From: Paraburkholderia phenazinium | Lineage (GTDB): Bacteria > Pseudomonadota > Gammaproteobacteria > Burkholderiales > Burkholderiaceae | Assembly (NCBI RefSeq): GCF_900100735.1 | Contig: NZ_FNCJ01000001.1 | Location: 62,001-126,000 of the forward strand | Direction of reading: 5' to 3' | Length of the DNA stretch: 64,000 nt | Shown: positions 1-8,415 of the stretch, piece after piece | Layout of the letters: every line of letters begins with the position of its first letter | Numbering within the stretch: position 1 is the stretch's first letter | Made by a program: the position numbers and the translations under genes | The notes under the pieces: model-generated | Seen by the model: only the letters and a program-made list of their open reading frames with translations | Told to the model about the DNA's origin: nothing | The model's database searches: none

Positions 1-245
1 TCGCCTGTGCACGGCATCGGGCCGCGACAAGACGACGAATTCAGAAATACCGGGAGGGGAAATCGGACATCGTTGTCTCCATGCTTTAGTTGTCGGGCCT
101 TTGCGGCCGCGCTTCTACTTTGCAAGGTCGATGCCAGCTAGATGACGAGTCTTTCGCTTTGATTTTTAAGGGATTTTTTGAGGCGAGGCGAGCAACCCGT
201 CCAGCTTTCCAGAAATCAGGACGGCGGGCGTCGGGGATTCCGGAC

Positions 246-279
246 AAAAAAATGCCTTCCTCGCGGCAGGAAGGCATTT
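246..279 (-). terminator. Rho-independent terminator, minus strand
   Basis: An 11-bp perfect stem with an 8-nt loop is followed on the minus strand by a T run (positions 252-246). On the plus strand the downstream side is not T-rich, so it acts only on minus-strand transcripts. Confidence 0.75.
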
Positions 280-344
280 CAATCGAATATCGGAGACTTT
301 ATTGTTCGTGGGCTTCGGGTAGGGGGTACCACGGCGAAGCTCAC
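246..344 (-). ncRNA. Candidate small RNA ending in an intrinsic terminator
   Basis: Read on the minus strand, a -10-like TAATAT (351-356) is followed about 7 nt later by a 5' hairpin (344-308), whose arms include GCTTCG and CGAAGC. A single-stranded linker follows, then a strong hairpin (279-250; 11-bp stem AAATGCCTTCC with its complement, 8-nt loop) running straight into a run of T. This is the layout of a free-standing bacterial sRNA of about 100 nt. No good -35 lies 16-18 bp upstream; a TTGACA at 388-393 is too far away. No Rfam family is recognised. The terminator cannot serve the flanking plus-strand regulator gene, which is why an RNA is proposed. Confidence 0.45.
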
Positions 345-570
345 ATCTCAATATTAGGACGGTTCGGGCGCGCTTACCGTTAAGCATTGTCAAATCGCGC
401 ACCGTTCCGCGAGCGCACCTGCCGTCTCGTCATCGTGGACAGGGTCATGCCGCCCATGGCGTGCGCCAGTGAAGTGAACTGGGTGAGGTCGGCGTATGGA
501 CATCATCGGTGCTCCATGACTTCGGATAAATCAGTGCTAAGCTGAACGACGTATCGTTTTTTCCGAAGTG

Positions 571-1461
571 ATGCCGTCAATGCTGAACTATCGCCATCTC
601 TACTATTTCTGGATCGTCGTAAAGGAAGGCGGCTTCGCCCGCGCGGCCGAGCGCCTCGACATGGCCGTCCAGACCATCAGCGCGCAGGTGCGTGAGCTGG
701 AAAAATCGCTCGGGCGTCAGTTGCTGAAACCCGCGGGGCGCGGCGTCACCATGACCGAAGCCGGCGAGAGCGCCTTCAATCGCGCGGAACAGATTTTTCA
801 GCTCGGCGAGGCGCTGCTCGACGAGATACGCGAGGCGGGCGGCCAACGCCTTGCGCGGCTGGCCGTGGGTCTCTCGGACGGCATTTCAAAGCTCGCCGCG
901 CACGCACTGCTCGCGCCGGTGCTCGATACACCGTCGCTCAGGCTCCTGTGCCACGAAGGTGAGCACGCGCAACTGTTGTCGGAACTCGCCCTGCATCGGC
1001 TCGATCTGGTTCTGGCATGCCAGTCGGCGCCGCACAACGCGGATCTGCGCGTCGTGAGCCAGCGCCTCGTCGGCTCGCCCGTCGACTGGTATGGCCCGGC
1101 CGCGCTGATCCAGAAGGCCACTCGCGCGGACTTTCCACAATGCCTCACCGATCTGCCCGTACTCTTGCCCACCGGGCACGCCGCGCTGCGCGCGCGCCTC
1201 GACCGCTGGTTCGAAGCCACGGGGATCCGGCCGCGAATCGTCGGAGAATTCGAAGACAGCGCACTGATGGCGGTGTTCGCGGCGCGTGGCCTCGGCGTGT
1301 TCCCGCTCGCGGAACTGGGCGCCGAGGACCTCTCATTACTGCGAGGACTGCGCTGGCTCGGCCGCGCGGACGGCGTGATCGAAGAGATCCACGCTATCCG
1401 CTCGCGGCGCGGCCAGCATCATGCGCTCGCCTCTCAGGTGGTCGACGCAGCACGCTCATGA
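571..1461 (+). CDS. nhaR: LysR-family transcriptional regulator, NhaR-like
   Basis: A DNA-binding activator of the LysR family. The N-terminal winged helix-turn-helix covers about residues 5-65 and begins with the LNYRHLYYFW motif typical of NhaR proteins, which respond to sodium in enteric bacteria. The remainder is the substrate-binding-like effector domain. The length (about 296 aa) is normal. GTG 568, ATG 571 and ATG 580 are all possible starts; 571 gives an N-terminus like that of E. coli NhaR. No nhaA antiporter lies nearby, so the target genes are unknown. Its 3' end overlaps the convergent TerB-like gene by 28 bp. The family assignment is firm; the NhaR subfamily is inferred from the N-terminus. 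Confidence 0.82.
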   Translation: MPSMLNYRHLYYFWIVVKEGGFARAAERLDMAVQTISAQVRELEKSLGRQLLKPAGRGVTMTEAGESAFNRAEQIFQLGEALLDEIREAGGQRLARLAVGLSDGISKLAAHALLAPVLDTPSLRLLCHEGEHAQLLSELALHRLDLVLACQSAPHNADLRVVSQRLVGSPVDWYGPAALIQKATRADFPQCLTDLPVLLPTGHAALRARLDRWFEATGIRPRIVGEFEDSALMAVFAARGLGVFPLAELGAEDLSLLRGLRWLGRADGVIEEIHAIRSRRGQHHALASQVVDAARS

Positions 1462-1895
1462 CCGCGCAGGATGCCCGGCGGGGTACCGTGACGAACGGCG
1501 GCTAGCGCCGGAGCGGGTCCCCACACGCTAAAAACAGCCGCTAGCAGGGCGATCTCGCCATCCGCGAGATGGCCGTCGGCTATCGCGACGGCCATGCACA
1601 GGCGCATGACCTTGCGTCGCAACGCTGGGTCGTCGATCTCGACAAGCAGCGTGGCAAGCAAAGGCGTGTCGATCTGTCCGGCCATTGGCGCGAACGGCGC
1701 GTGAGCGATGGAGTGGTCCTCGCACAGCGTCTGCACGATCTGCGCGAATTGCTCCGGCGCAAGACCGAGTTGGCCGGCGATATCGAGCTTGTCGAGTGCA
1801 CGCTCCTCGGAGCTGCAAACGTGGCCGTCGGAAGTCAGCAGCAGCGCGACGATGCGCGCAGCGGCTTGAGGACTGTTACGGGGATAGGTTCGCAT
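1434..1895 (-). CDS. TerB-like tellurite-resistance-family protein
   Basis: A 153-aa cytoplasmic helical protein resembling the TerB/DjlA-type fold. Two related acidic helices are visible: one with SDGHVCSSEERAL near residue 22 and one with IADGHLADGEIALL near residue 108, the metal-binding type of repeat seen in TerB. No other ter genes are present, so resistance to tellurite is not implied; such orphan TerB-like proteins have no settled role. The start is supported by AAGGAG upstream of ATG 1895. A perfect palindrome (1911-1925) lies just upstream of the ribosome site. Its 3' end overlaps the LysR gene tail-to-tail. Confidence 0.7.
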   Translation of the reverse strand: MRTYPRNSPQAAARIVALLLTSDGHVCSSEERALDKLDIAGQLGLAPEQFAQIVQTLCEDHSIAHAPFAPMAGQIDTPLLATLLVEIDDPALRRKVMRLCMAVAIADGHLADGEIALLAAVFSVWGPAPALAAVRHGTPPGILRGHERAASTT

Positions 1896-1910
1896 GACTG
1901 GGCTCCTTTC

Positions 1911-1925
1911 GCGGACAATGTCCGC
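1911..1925. promoter_or_regulatory. Perfect palindrome upstream of the TerB-like gene
   Basis: GCGGACAATGTCCGC is a 7-bp inverted repeat with one central base, 16-30 bp upstream of the TerB-like start codon. Its position suggests an operator or 5' hairpin. The binding protein is unknown. Confidence 0.35.
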
Positions 1926-2079
1926 AGTGGTGATGAGCCTCAGTTTGCGTCAGAGTCCGGATCGGATAAACCTGTTAATTCTTGAGCGATGGTTCGGAAA
2001 AACCGAAGTGCTTGGCGGTGGGACAGGTTGCCTGCCCTTCGGCCACTCAGCCCCCTGAGCCACCACCCCGGGCACGCCC

Positions 2080-3150
2080 CTAAGCCGCACCTTCTTCCAG
2101 CACTAGCAGGTTCTCGTGCGAAAAACCCAAAGCCACCGGCTGGCCGCGCTCGGGCAAACGGCGATTCGGATCGTTGAACACGTCGAGCGAAATCACCGCG
2201 TCCTTGACCCGCGCTCTGATCCGCACCACCGCGCCGAGGAAACTCACCTCCTCGACCGTCGCCGCCAGCGTGTTGCGCCCCGCCGCCGGCGCCTCCAGCA
2301 CGATCGCCTCGGGCCGCAACGCCAGCAAACGTTTCTTGCCGGCGTCATCCGGCGCGAGCTGCTGCGTGGTCACGAGCTCCTGGCCGTCGACCGCCATCGT
2401 GCCGCTCGCCGGATCCACCACATGGCCGGACAGGATATTCAGCGTGCCGACAAACGACGCCACAAAGCGCGTGCGCGGATAGTTATAGATCTCCGAGGAA
2501 GTGCCGACCTGCTCGACCCGTCCCTCGTTCATCACCACGATGCGGTCGGAGATGGAGAGCGCCTCTTCCTGGTCGTGCGTCACGAAGATCGATGTAATGC
2601 CCAGCTCGCGCTGCAGCGCACGAATATCCTGACGCAGCGAAATGCGAATTTTTGCATCCAGTGCAGACAGCGGTTCATCGAGCAACAGGACCTGCGGCTT
2701 GCCCGCCAGCGCGCGAGCGAGCGCCACACGCTGCTGCTGCCCGCCTGAAAGCTGCCACGGGTAGCGCTCGCCGACGTTCGGCAGCTTGATCAGCTCCAGC
2801 ATCTCCTCGACGCGCTTGCGAATCTCGTCCTGCGGACGACGCGCCACTCGCAGGCCGAAGCCGATGTTGTCGGCGACCGTCATGTTCGGAAACAACGCGT
2901 ACGACTGGAACACCATCCCGACCTTGCGCTGGCGCGTGCGCAGATGCGTCACGTCGCGGCCGTCGAGGCGGATCACGCCGCGCGTCGGGTTTTCGAAGCC
3001 CGCGATCATGCGCAGCACCGTGGTCTTGCCGCAGCCCGACGGACCAAGAAAGGTGATGAACTCGCCGCGCTCGATCTTCATGTCGAAATGATGCAGCGCC
3101 GTATTCGCCCCGAAGGACTTGTGCAGATTTTCGATCTCGAGGAATGCCAT
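2080..3150 (-). CDS. ABC importer ATP-binding protein (PotA/FbpC/PhnT type)
   Basis: The ATPase subunit of an importer, 356 aa. Walker A GPSGCGKTT is near residue 37, the signature LSGGQQQRVALARAL near 135 and Walker B LLLDEPLSALD near 155, followed by the H-loop. The C-terminal third is a TOBE-type domain, as in the spermidine, iron(III) and aminoethylphosphonate transporters. It is the last gene of a minus-strand operon with two permeases, a periplasmic binding protein and a glycerophosphodiesterase. The operon context suggests a phosphodiester or phospho-compound substrate rather than polyamines; that is inference. It would energise uptake at the inner membrane. Confidence 0.88.
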   Translation of the reverse strand: MAFLEIENLHKSFGANTALHHFDMKIERGEFITFLGPSGCGKTTVLRMIAGFENPTRGVIRLDGRDVTHLRTRQRKVGMVFQSYALFPNMTVADNIGFGLRVARRPQDEIRKRVEEMLELIKLPNVGERYPWQLSGGQQQRVALARALAGKPQVLLLDEPLSALDAKIRISLRQDIRALQRELGITSIFVTHDQEEALSISDRIVVMNEGRVEQVGTSSEIYNYPRTRFVASFVGTLNILSGHVVDPASGTMAVDGQELVTTQQLAPDDAGKKRLLALRPEAIVLEAPAAGRNTLAATVEEVSFLGAVVRIRARVKDAVISLDVFNDPNRRLPERGQPVALGFSHENLLVLEEGAA

Positions 3151-3169
3151 GATTCGAAGCCTCAGTTCA

Positions 3170-3973
3170 TCAGGGTTTTTGTCCGGCGGCCGCGCGGGCC
3201 GAGCCGCGCGCCGAGCCGAATACCTGGATCAGCCCCATCGAGGCCCAGGTGATGACGAACGCGATGATCGCGAGCGCCGACGGTTCATAGGCGCGGTTTG
3301 CGCCGATCAGTTGCAGGTACGGCCCGAACGCCGGCCGGTCGAGCAGGCTCGCCAGCGTGAACTCGCCGATCACCACCGCAAAGGTGAGGAAGGCGCCGGA
3401 CAGAATCCCCGAGCGGATATTCGGAAAAATCACCTTGAACAGGATGGTCGGCCAGCTTGCGCCGAGGCACTCCGCGGCTTCGGTCAAGGAGCGCACGTCC
3501 ACGGCGGCGAGACCCGCATCGACCGCCCGGTACATGTACGGCAGCGATAGCGTCACGTAGCCGAACACCAGCAGCAGGTCGGTGGCGCGCTCGTTGCCGG
3601 TGAGCGGCAGGATCGAGCTGCTGTTGTAAATGCGCAGGTAGCCGAACACGATTACGATGGCCGGAATCACCAGCGGCAGCAGCGTGACGAACTCCACCAC
3701 CGGACGCAGCTTCGGCAGACGCAGGCGGACCCAGTAGGCCGTCGGCACCACCAGCAGCACGCCCACCACGATCGTCAGGACTGCCATCAGCATCGAGTAG
3801 CCGAACGAGGCCTGGAAACGCGGGTCGCCCAGCACGACCCGGTAGGCGTCCAGGCTATACGAATCGCGCCGCATGCGCAGGCTGAATTCGAAGGTAGCTG
3901 CGAGCGGAATCAGGAAATACAGCGAGCCCACGACCATCGCGGTCCATGCGCCTACACGCGATTGGCTGTTCAT
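3170..3973 (-). CDS. ABC importer permease (PhnV-like)
   Basis: An integral membrane permease of 267 aa in the BPD_transp_1 family, with about six hydrophobic segments. The EAA loop, which contacts the ATPase, is visible as EAAECLGASWPTILFKVIFP. It overlaps the upstream permease gene by 4 bp (ATGA type), so the two are translationally coupled, and it ends 19 bp before the ATPase gene. It pairs with the upstream permease as a heterodimer. The substrate is set by the operon's binding protein and cannot be read from this subunit. Confidence 0.85.
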   Translation of the reverse strand: MNSQSRVGAWTAMVVGSLYFLIPLAATFEFSLRMRRDSYSLDAYRVVLGDPRFQASFGYSMLMAVLTIVVGVLLVVPTAYWVRLRLPKLRPVVEFVTLLPLVIPAIVIVFGYLRIYNSSSILPLTGNERATDLLLVFGYVTLSLPYMYRAVDAGLAAVDVRSLTEAAECLGASWPTILFKVIFPNIRSGILSGAFLTFAVVIGEFTLASLLDRPAFGPYLQLIGANRAYEPSALAIIAFVITWASMGLIQVFGSARGSARAAAGQKP

Positions 3974-4908
3974 CGACGCCCCCTCTCGGCCCGTGCACGC
4001 AGCCAGATGTAGCCGCCGTTCGACAGGCCGGTCACGAGGATCATCCCGAGCGCCAGTGCATAGCCGAGGTTCTGGTTATGCAGCACGTCGCCGCGAATCT
4101 GCGCGTACAGCAGGATGGTCACGATGTTCAGCGAGCTGCCGGTCAGGGCATAGGCGGTGGCCACCGCGCCGAACGAATTCGCAAACAGCAGCAGCGTCGC
4201 GCCGAGCACGCTCGGCCACAACACCGGCAAGGCGACGTAGCGCCAGTAGTGCAACGAGGTGCCGCCGAGGCAATCGCAGGCTTCGCGCCATTCGCGCTTC
4301 AGACCGTCGAGCGCGGGCGTGACGATCAAAACCATCAGCGGAATCTGGAAGTACAGATACGTCACCGTCAAACCGGTAAAGCTCAGGATGCTGAAGCCCG
4401 TCGAATACAGATTGATGCCGACGTATTTCTTCAGCAACACCGTGACGAGACCGACGCGCCCGAGCGTGCAGATGAACGCGAACGCGAGCGGCACGCCAGC
4501 AAAGTTCGAAGCGACACCGGAGAAGGTCATCAGCGTCGGGCGAATCCAGCCCGGCAAGCGGCCCTGCACGGCAGCCCAGGCGAGCAGCGAGCCGATCACG
4601 GCGCCGCCGATGGCCGAGGCCGCACTCACCTTGAAGCTGATCCAGTACGCGTCGAGCACGCCCGGCTGGAACAGGTCACGGAAGTTTGCGAGCGTGAAGT
4701 GGCCCTGGGAATCCTGAAACGCGCCCACCATCAGAAAACCGGTCGGCAGGATCAGGAACAGCAGGGCAAAAATGAAGAACGGCGCGACGCCGATCCAGGT
4801 CAGGAACTGGGACGATTCTCGCGGCCCCTTGACTTGGGGCGTCGGCGTGGGCACCGGCGGAACCAGCAGTTCCGGTTGCGCCGACCCGATATCCGATGAA
4901 GCGGTCAT
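3970..4908 (-). CDS. ABC importer permease (PhnU-like)
   Basis: The second permease of the importer, 312 aa. A cytoplasmic N-terminal extension rich in proline (residues 15-35) precedes about six membrane segments. The EAA loop appears as EACDCLGGTSLHYWRYVALP. It belongs to the CysTW/PotB-like permease family. It sits between the binding-protein gene (88 bp away) and the second permease (4-bp overlap), the standard order binding protein, permease, permease, ATPase. The PhnU name is a family resemblance only. Confidence 0.85.
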   Translation of the reverse strand: MTASSDIGSAQPELLVPPVPTPTPQVKGPRESSQFLTWIGVAPFFIFALLFLILPTGFLMVGAFQDSQGHFTLANFRDLFQPGVLDAYWISFKVSAASAIGGAVIGSLLAWAAVQGRLPGWIRPTLMTFSGVASNFAGVPLAFAFICTLGRVGLVTVLLKKYVGINLYSTGFSILSFTGLTVTYLYFQIPLMVLIVTPALDGLKREWREACDCLGGTSLHYWRYVALPVLWPSVLGATLLLFANSFGAVATAYALTGSSLNIVTILLYAQIRGDVLHNQNLGYALALGMILVTGLSNGGYIWLRARAERGRR

Positions 4909-4996
4909 AGGTCACCCTTGGGGCAATCAGACTAACGCCGGGGCCGCGCAGGGCGACGCTCCAAGGAGGCCACGCGGGTCCCGGCACACAGCGAAC

Positions 4997-6109
4997 TTAC
5001 TTCACGTTCGCGCCGACCACTTCGTCCCAGTGCTTGGTGATCGTGTCTTTATAGGCGTCCTGCTGCTGCAGCGTGGGGAACACCGCGTTCTTGTAGGCCG
5101 ACGCCGGCGGCAGCTTGTCGAGCAACGCCTGCGGCACCTTCTTTGCGGCAACCAGTTGGCTGTAGCGCATCGGGTGGCAGTAGCCGGTCAGCCAGCCGAT
5201 CTGGCCTTCGTCCGAATACAGGTATTCCATCCACAGCTTCGCGGCGTTCGGGTGCGGTGCGTAAGCGCTGATTGCCTGCACGTACACGCCGGCTACGACG
5301 CCCGTCTTCGGCACCACGACCTGGACCTTCGGGTTGCCCTTGAGCGTGTCGCGATCAGCCAGCGCGTTGTAGTCCCAACGCACGATGATCGGCGTCGTAC
5401 CTTGCGCAAGCGAAGCAGCCTTACCGATCACCGGTACGAAATTGCCGTTCTTGTTCAGGTTGGCGAAGTACTTCAGACCGGCGTCGGCCGACTTGGCGGT
5501 ATCGTTCTTGCTCGACGACAGACCGGCTGCGTAGACAGCCTGGATGGCCTGATTGGCCGAACGCGGATCGCCTGCCAGCGACACGGCGTTCTTGTAGTCG
5601 GACTTGAGCAGATCGCTCCAGTCGGCCGGCACCTTGTCGATCATGTCCGCGTTCACTTCGAACGACAGCACGCCGTAATAGTCGCCGTACCAGTAGCCGT
5701 CAGCGTCCTTGGCCGAATCCGGAATTTCCTTCCACGTCGACACCTTGTACGGCTGCAACAACCCCTCGGCCTTCGCGGTCGGGCCGAACGACAGACCCAC
5801 GTCGATCACGTCCGGCGCCTGCGGACCTTTGTTGCCCTTGTTGGCCTTGATGGCTTCGACTTCGTCGCCCGAACCGGCATCCGGATTCAGCTCGTTGACC
5901 TTGATGCCGTACTTCTGTTCGAAGGCTGCGATCATCGGACCGTAGCCGCACCAGTCGTGCGGCAATGCGATCACGGTAAGCTGTCCTTCCTGCCTGGCGG
6001 CGGCGACCAGCGCATCGAGCGGTGCAGCGACAGCGCTGCCTGTGCCTGCTGCGGCGACGCCCGCAACCGCTGACATCGAGATAACACGGCTTAGCCACGT
6101 GCGGTTCAT
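4997..6109 (-). CDS. ABC importer periplasmic substrate-binding protein
   Basis: An exported type II periplasmic binding protein of about 370 aa. The signal peptide is the basic MNRTWLSR followed by a hydrophobic Ala/Val-rich stretch ending in AVAAP. The start is taken at 6109, because GGGAA lies 7 bp upstream; an in-frame ATG at 6121 has no usable ribosome site. The mature protein has the SBP_bac family pattern shared by iron, polyamine and phosphonate binders. In the operon it follows a glycerophosphodiesterase, and a GlpR-type regulator is divergent, so a glycerophosphodiester or sn-glycerol-3-phosphate-like ligand is the working guess. Confidence 0.82.
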   Translation of the reverse strand: MNRTWLSRVISMSAVAGVAAAGTGSAVAAPLDALVAAARQEGQLTVIALPHDWCGYGPMIAAFEQKYGIKVNELNPDAGSGDEVEAIKANKGNKGPQAPDVIDVGLSFGPTAKAEGLLQPYKVSTWKEIPDSAKDADGYWYGDYYGVLSFEVNADMIDKVPADWSDLLKSDYKNAVSLAGDPRSANQAIQAVYAAGLSSSKNDTAKSADAGLKYFANLNKNGNFVPVIGKAASLAQGTTPIIVRWDYNALADRDTLKGNPKVQVVVPKTGVVAGVYVQAISAYAPHPNAAKLWMEYLYSDEGQIGWLTGYCHPMRYSQLVAAKKVPQALLDKLPPASAYKNAVFPTLQQQDAYKDTITKHWDEVVGANVK

Positions 6110-6204
6110 AGTAGTTCCCATCCTTTGCCCAAAGTTGCTACGTTAGGAAAACTGCATTTGACGATTGTGTCCGGCGCGCCCACTCCCGGGGCGCTTGCCA
6201 TGCG

Positions 6205-6987
6205 TTACGCCAGATCGCTGGGCGTGGACAGCATGTCGTGCGCAAGCATATCGATGCGATCGGTACAAATCATGTCAACGCCCCATTGCGCGAGCAACGC
6301 TGCGCGTTCGGGATCGTTCACCGTATAGACGAGCACGCGCAAACCCGCGGCACGGATCTCGGCAACCAGTTCCGCAGTGAGATGCTTATGGCTCGCATGC
6401 AGGGAGACGCAATCGAGTTCTCGCACGATGCGCAGCCAGTCGTCCGGCACCGCTTCGAACAGCATGCCGCGCGGCAGCGAGGGCGCAGCGTCTCGGGCAG
6501 CCGCGAGCGCTTCGAAAGAGAACGACGATAACAGCGGTTGCGTCTGCCCCTGCCAGAGCTCGAGGGCAGCAGCGGCGACGAGCCGGCCGGTAATGACATC
6601 GCGGCCAGGACAGGGTTTGATTTCGATGTTGGCGGCAATGCCGTCCTGAGCGCAGCGGGCGGCAGCCTCGGCGAGAGTCGGCAGGCGCTCGCCGGCAAAC
6701 TCCGTGCCGCGCCACGAACCGGCATCGAGTTGCGCCAGTTCCCGCCAGGTATGCCCGGCGGCTGCGCCATGCCCGTTGGTCGTGCGATCGAGCGTGTCGT
6801 CGTGCAGTAAAAAGAGCTGATCGTCCGCCGAGAGCTTGGCGTCGAATTCAACCATGCGATAGCCGTAGCGCTTGCAGGCGTCGAACCCCGCAAGGGTATT
6901 TTCCGGCGCGAGCGTTCCACCACAGCGATGCGCGACCAGCCGCGGATACGGCCAGTCAGCGACAGTGCGATCAATTCCAGTTCCCAC
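6205..6987 (-). CDS. ugpQ: Glycerophosphodiester phosphodiesterase
   Basis: This cytoplasmic GDPD enzyme hydrolyses deacylated phospholipids such as glycerophosphocholine to sn-glycerol-3-phosphate and an alcohol. The TIM-barrel motifs are present: HR near the N-terminus followed by APENTLAGF, then EFDAKLSADDQLFLLHDDTLDRTTNG with the metal-binding E-x-D and catalytic His-Asp, and IEIKP further on. The usual HRGG is HRCGG here. The start is placed at GTG 6987, with GAAGG upstream; an ATG at 7020 would add 11 residues not usual for the family. It is the first gene of the importer operon. No signal peptide is seen, so import before hydrolysis is implied. Confidence 0.87.
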   Translation of the reverse strand: MGTGIDRTVADWPYPRLVAHRCGGTLAPENTLAGFDACKRYGYRMVEFDAKLSADDQLFLLHDDTLDRTTNGHGAAAGHTWRELAQLDAGSWRGTEFAGERLPTLAEAAARCAQDGIAANIEIKPCPGRDVITGRLVAAAALELWQGQTQPLLSSFSFEALAAARDAAPSLPRGMLFEAVPDDWLRIVRELDCVSLHASHKHLTAELVAEIRAAGLRVLVYTVNDPERAALLAQWGVDMICTDRIDMLAHDMLSTPSDLA

Positions 6988-7020
6988 GTCTGTGTACCTT
7001 CGAAATAGACCGGATCTCAT

Positions 7021-7589
7021 CCCTTACCCATACAGCCACAGCTAGCGCAAACGTATATGTTCTTATCAATGCCTGGCCGGTCGTGGCGCTGAGCGGTTTC
7101 GATGGCGTTGCCGTTCGGCGATGGTCCGGTGCTTGTTATGGTTTATCCCTGCAGCGCAGCATGCACTCCCTGGCGCAAGGTATCGTGCAACGCGCGCTTC
7201 GCCTCCGTCATCGTCGGGATGACGAACCGGGGGACGGTACTATCTCGTCAGCAAACTGCTAGCTGCAGACCGCCATCGGCAGCAGCGGCAACATAGGCCG
7301 CCGAGTCTAGTATGGAGCCAGCATACGGCAGCTTGCTTGCCAAAAACGACAATCAATGTTCGAAATTGGACATTTCAATTCCTTTTCGAACATTCCACGT
7401 TCGATTCGCTAGCAAACGTCCAATGTGCGAAGGCTAAATTTAAATACACAAATTTGCAAGGGACCAAAAAAATACAACACGAAACGGGTAAAGTAGGACC
7501 AATGACATAGGCACGACACATAAGCATGTCAGTGATGTTATAGGCTCTAAAAGGCCGCTCAGAACGACTCATACGCAAAGGGAAAATGC
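7021..7589. other. Divergent intergenic region between ugpQ and the DeoR regulator
   Basis: This is a 569-bp region without a convincing gene. The left 300 bp shows only short, domain-free frames. From about 7340 to 7500 the sequence becomes AT-rich and holds several TTCGAACA-type half-sites, described as operators below. Promoters for both the regulator and the importer operon must lie here, but clear -35/-10 pairs were not identified. Confidence 0.55.
7356..7394. promoter_or_regulatory. Two GlpR-like operator sites
   Basis: Site 1 (7356-7373) is an imperfect inverted repeat, ATGTTCG then AAATTG then GACAT. Site 2 (7383-7394) is TTTTCGAACATT. Both match halves of the E. coli GlpR operator pattern, in which ATGTTCG faces CGAACAT. 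Further weaker half-sites occur at about 7399-7405 and 7421-7430. They lie in the divergent region controlled by the adjacent DeoR-family gene, so autoregulation and operon repression are likely. Confidence 0.55.
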
Positions 7590-8363
7590 ATGTGGCAGGA
7601 AGACCGTCATCAAAGAATTCGCGCGCTGTTATCGACCCTGCAACGGGTGTCGACCGAACGGATCATGGCGGATCTCGGTGTCTCGCGCGAAACTGTCCGG
7701 CGCGACCTGCTCGACCTCGAGGCACTCGGTGAATTGCGGCGGGTGCACGGCGGCGCCATCAAGCCGGATGACGAAGCTCCGATTGCAGAACGCGCCCATA
7801 CCCGCGTCAAATCGAAGACAGCAATCGCCAAGGCGGCAGTGGGCGTGATTTCCAGCGGACAGACGCTGTTCATCGATGCGGGCACGACCACCGCGGCGCT
7901 GGCCGAAGAACTGGCGAAGCTAGCGAATCTGACGGTGGTGACCAACTCGATCGACGTGGCGCTGAAGTTGCGCGGGGTAACCGAGCAGCAGGTCGACGCC
8001 GGCAACAAGGTCATCCTGCTGGGCGGCTCGATCAGCGACCGGGCCATGGCGACCGGTGGAAGCACGACAATCCTCGAGATTCATCGCTACCGGGCGGACG
8101 TGGCGTTGCTGTCGCCGGTCGGCATCGACCACCGGCACGGCGCCACCAATTACGACCATGAGGAGACGGAGGTGGCGCGCGCGATGGTCGCCAACGCCCA
8201 CCGCGTGGTCATCCTCGCCGACTACAGCAAGATCGGCCAGCGCAGCCGCATCTCGTACTGCCAGACCGAACAGATCGACGTGCTCATCACCAACAAGAAG
8301 GCGGCCGAGGCCGCCGACTTCGCTGCGCTGAAGAAGAAGGTCGCGCGGGTCATCCTGGCTTAA
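7590..8363 (+). CDS. DeoR/GlpR-family transcriptional repressor
   Basis: A 257-aa regulator with the DeoR winged helix-turn-helix at residues 5-58, including the family signature VSRETVRRDLLDLEALGELRRVHGGA. The C-terminal DeoRC sugar-phosphate sensor (about 75-235) carries the conserved FIDAGTTT and VVTNS motifs. DeoR-family repressors usually release DNA on binding a phosphorylated intermediate. It is divergent from the glycerophosphodiesterase-importer operon, and GlpR-like operators lie between them, so sn-glycerol-3-phosphate is the most likely inducer. That ligand is inference. Confidence 0.88.
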   Translation: MWQEDRHQRIRALLSTLQRVSTERIMADLGVSRETVRRDLLDLEALGELRRVHGGAIKPDDEAPIAERAHTRVKSKTAIAKAAVGVISSGQTLFIDAGTTTAALAEELAKLANLTVVTNSIDVALKLRGVTEQQVDAGNKVILLGGSISDRAMATGGSTTILEIHRYRADVALLSPVGIDHRHGATNYDHEETEVARAMVANAHRVVILADYSKIGQRSRISYCQTEQIDVLITNKKAAEAADFAALKKKVARVILA

Positions 8364-8415
8364 AGGCTGTCCAACCGGGAACCCAGTCGCAGCGCCATCG
8401 CCTCCCGCCTGCGCC

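Larger units (their letters stand above)
1..570. other. Gene-free left end containing a candidate sRNA
   Basis: No convincing protein gene is seen in this stretch. Reading frames here are short, lack recognisable domains and overlap on both strands. The only structured element is the minus-strand sRNA candidate described separately, with its terminator. Positions 400-570 are the upstream region of the LysR gene that follows; no clear promoter could be picked out there. Confidence 0.5.

Noticed and set aside
166..402. Minus-strand 78-codon frame at the left end
   Set aside because: It spans the sRNA candidate and its terminator, so it cannot be a normal coding gene.
4772..6073. Long plus-strand frame opposite the importer genes
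   Set aside because: Arg/His-rich reverse shadow of real genes, as expected in GC-rich DNA.
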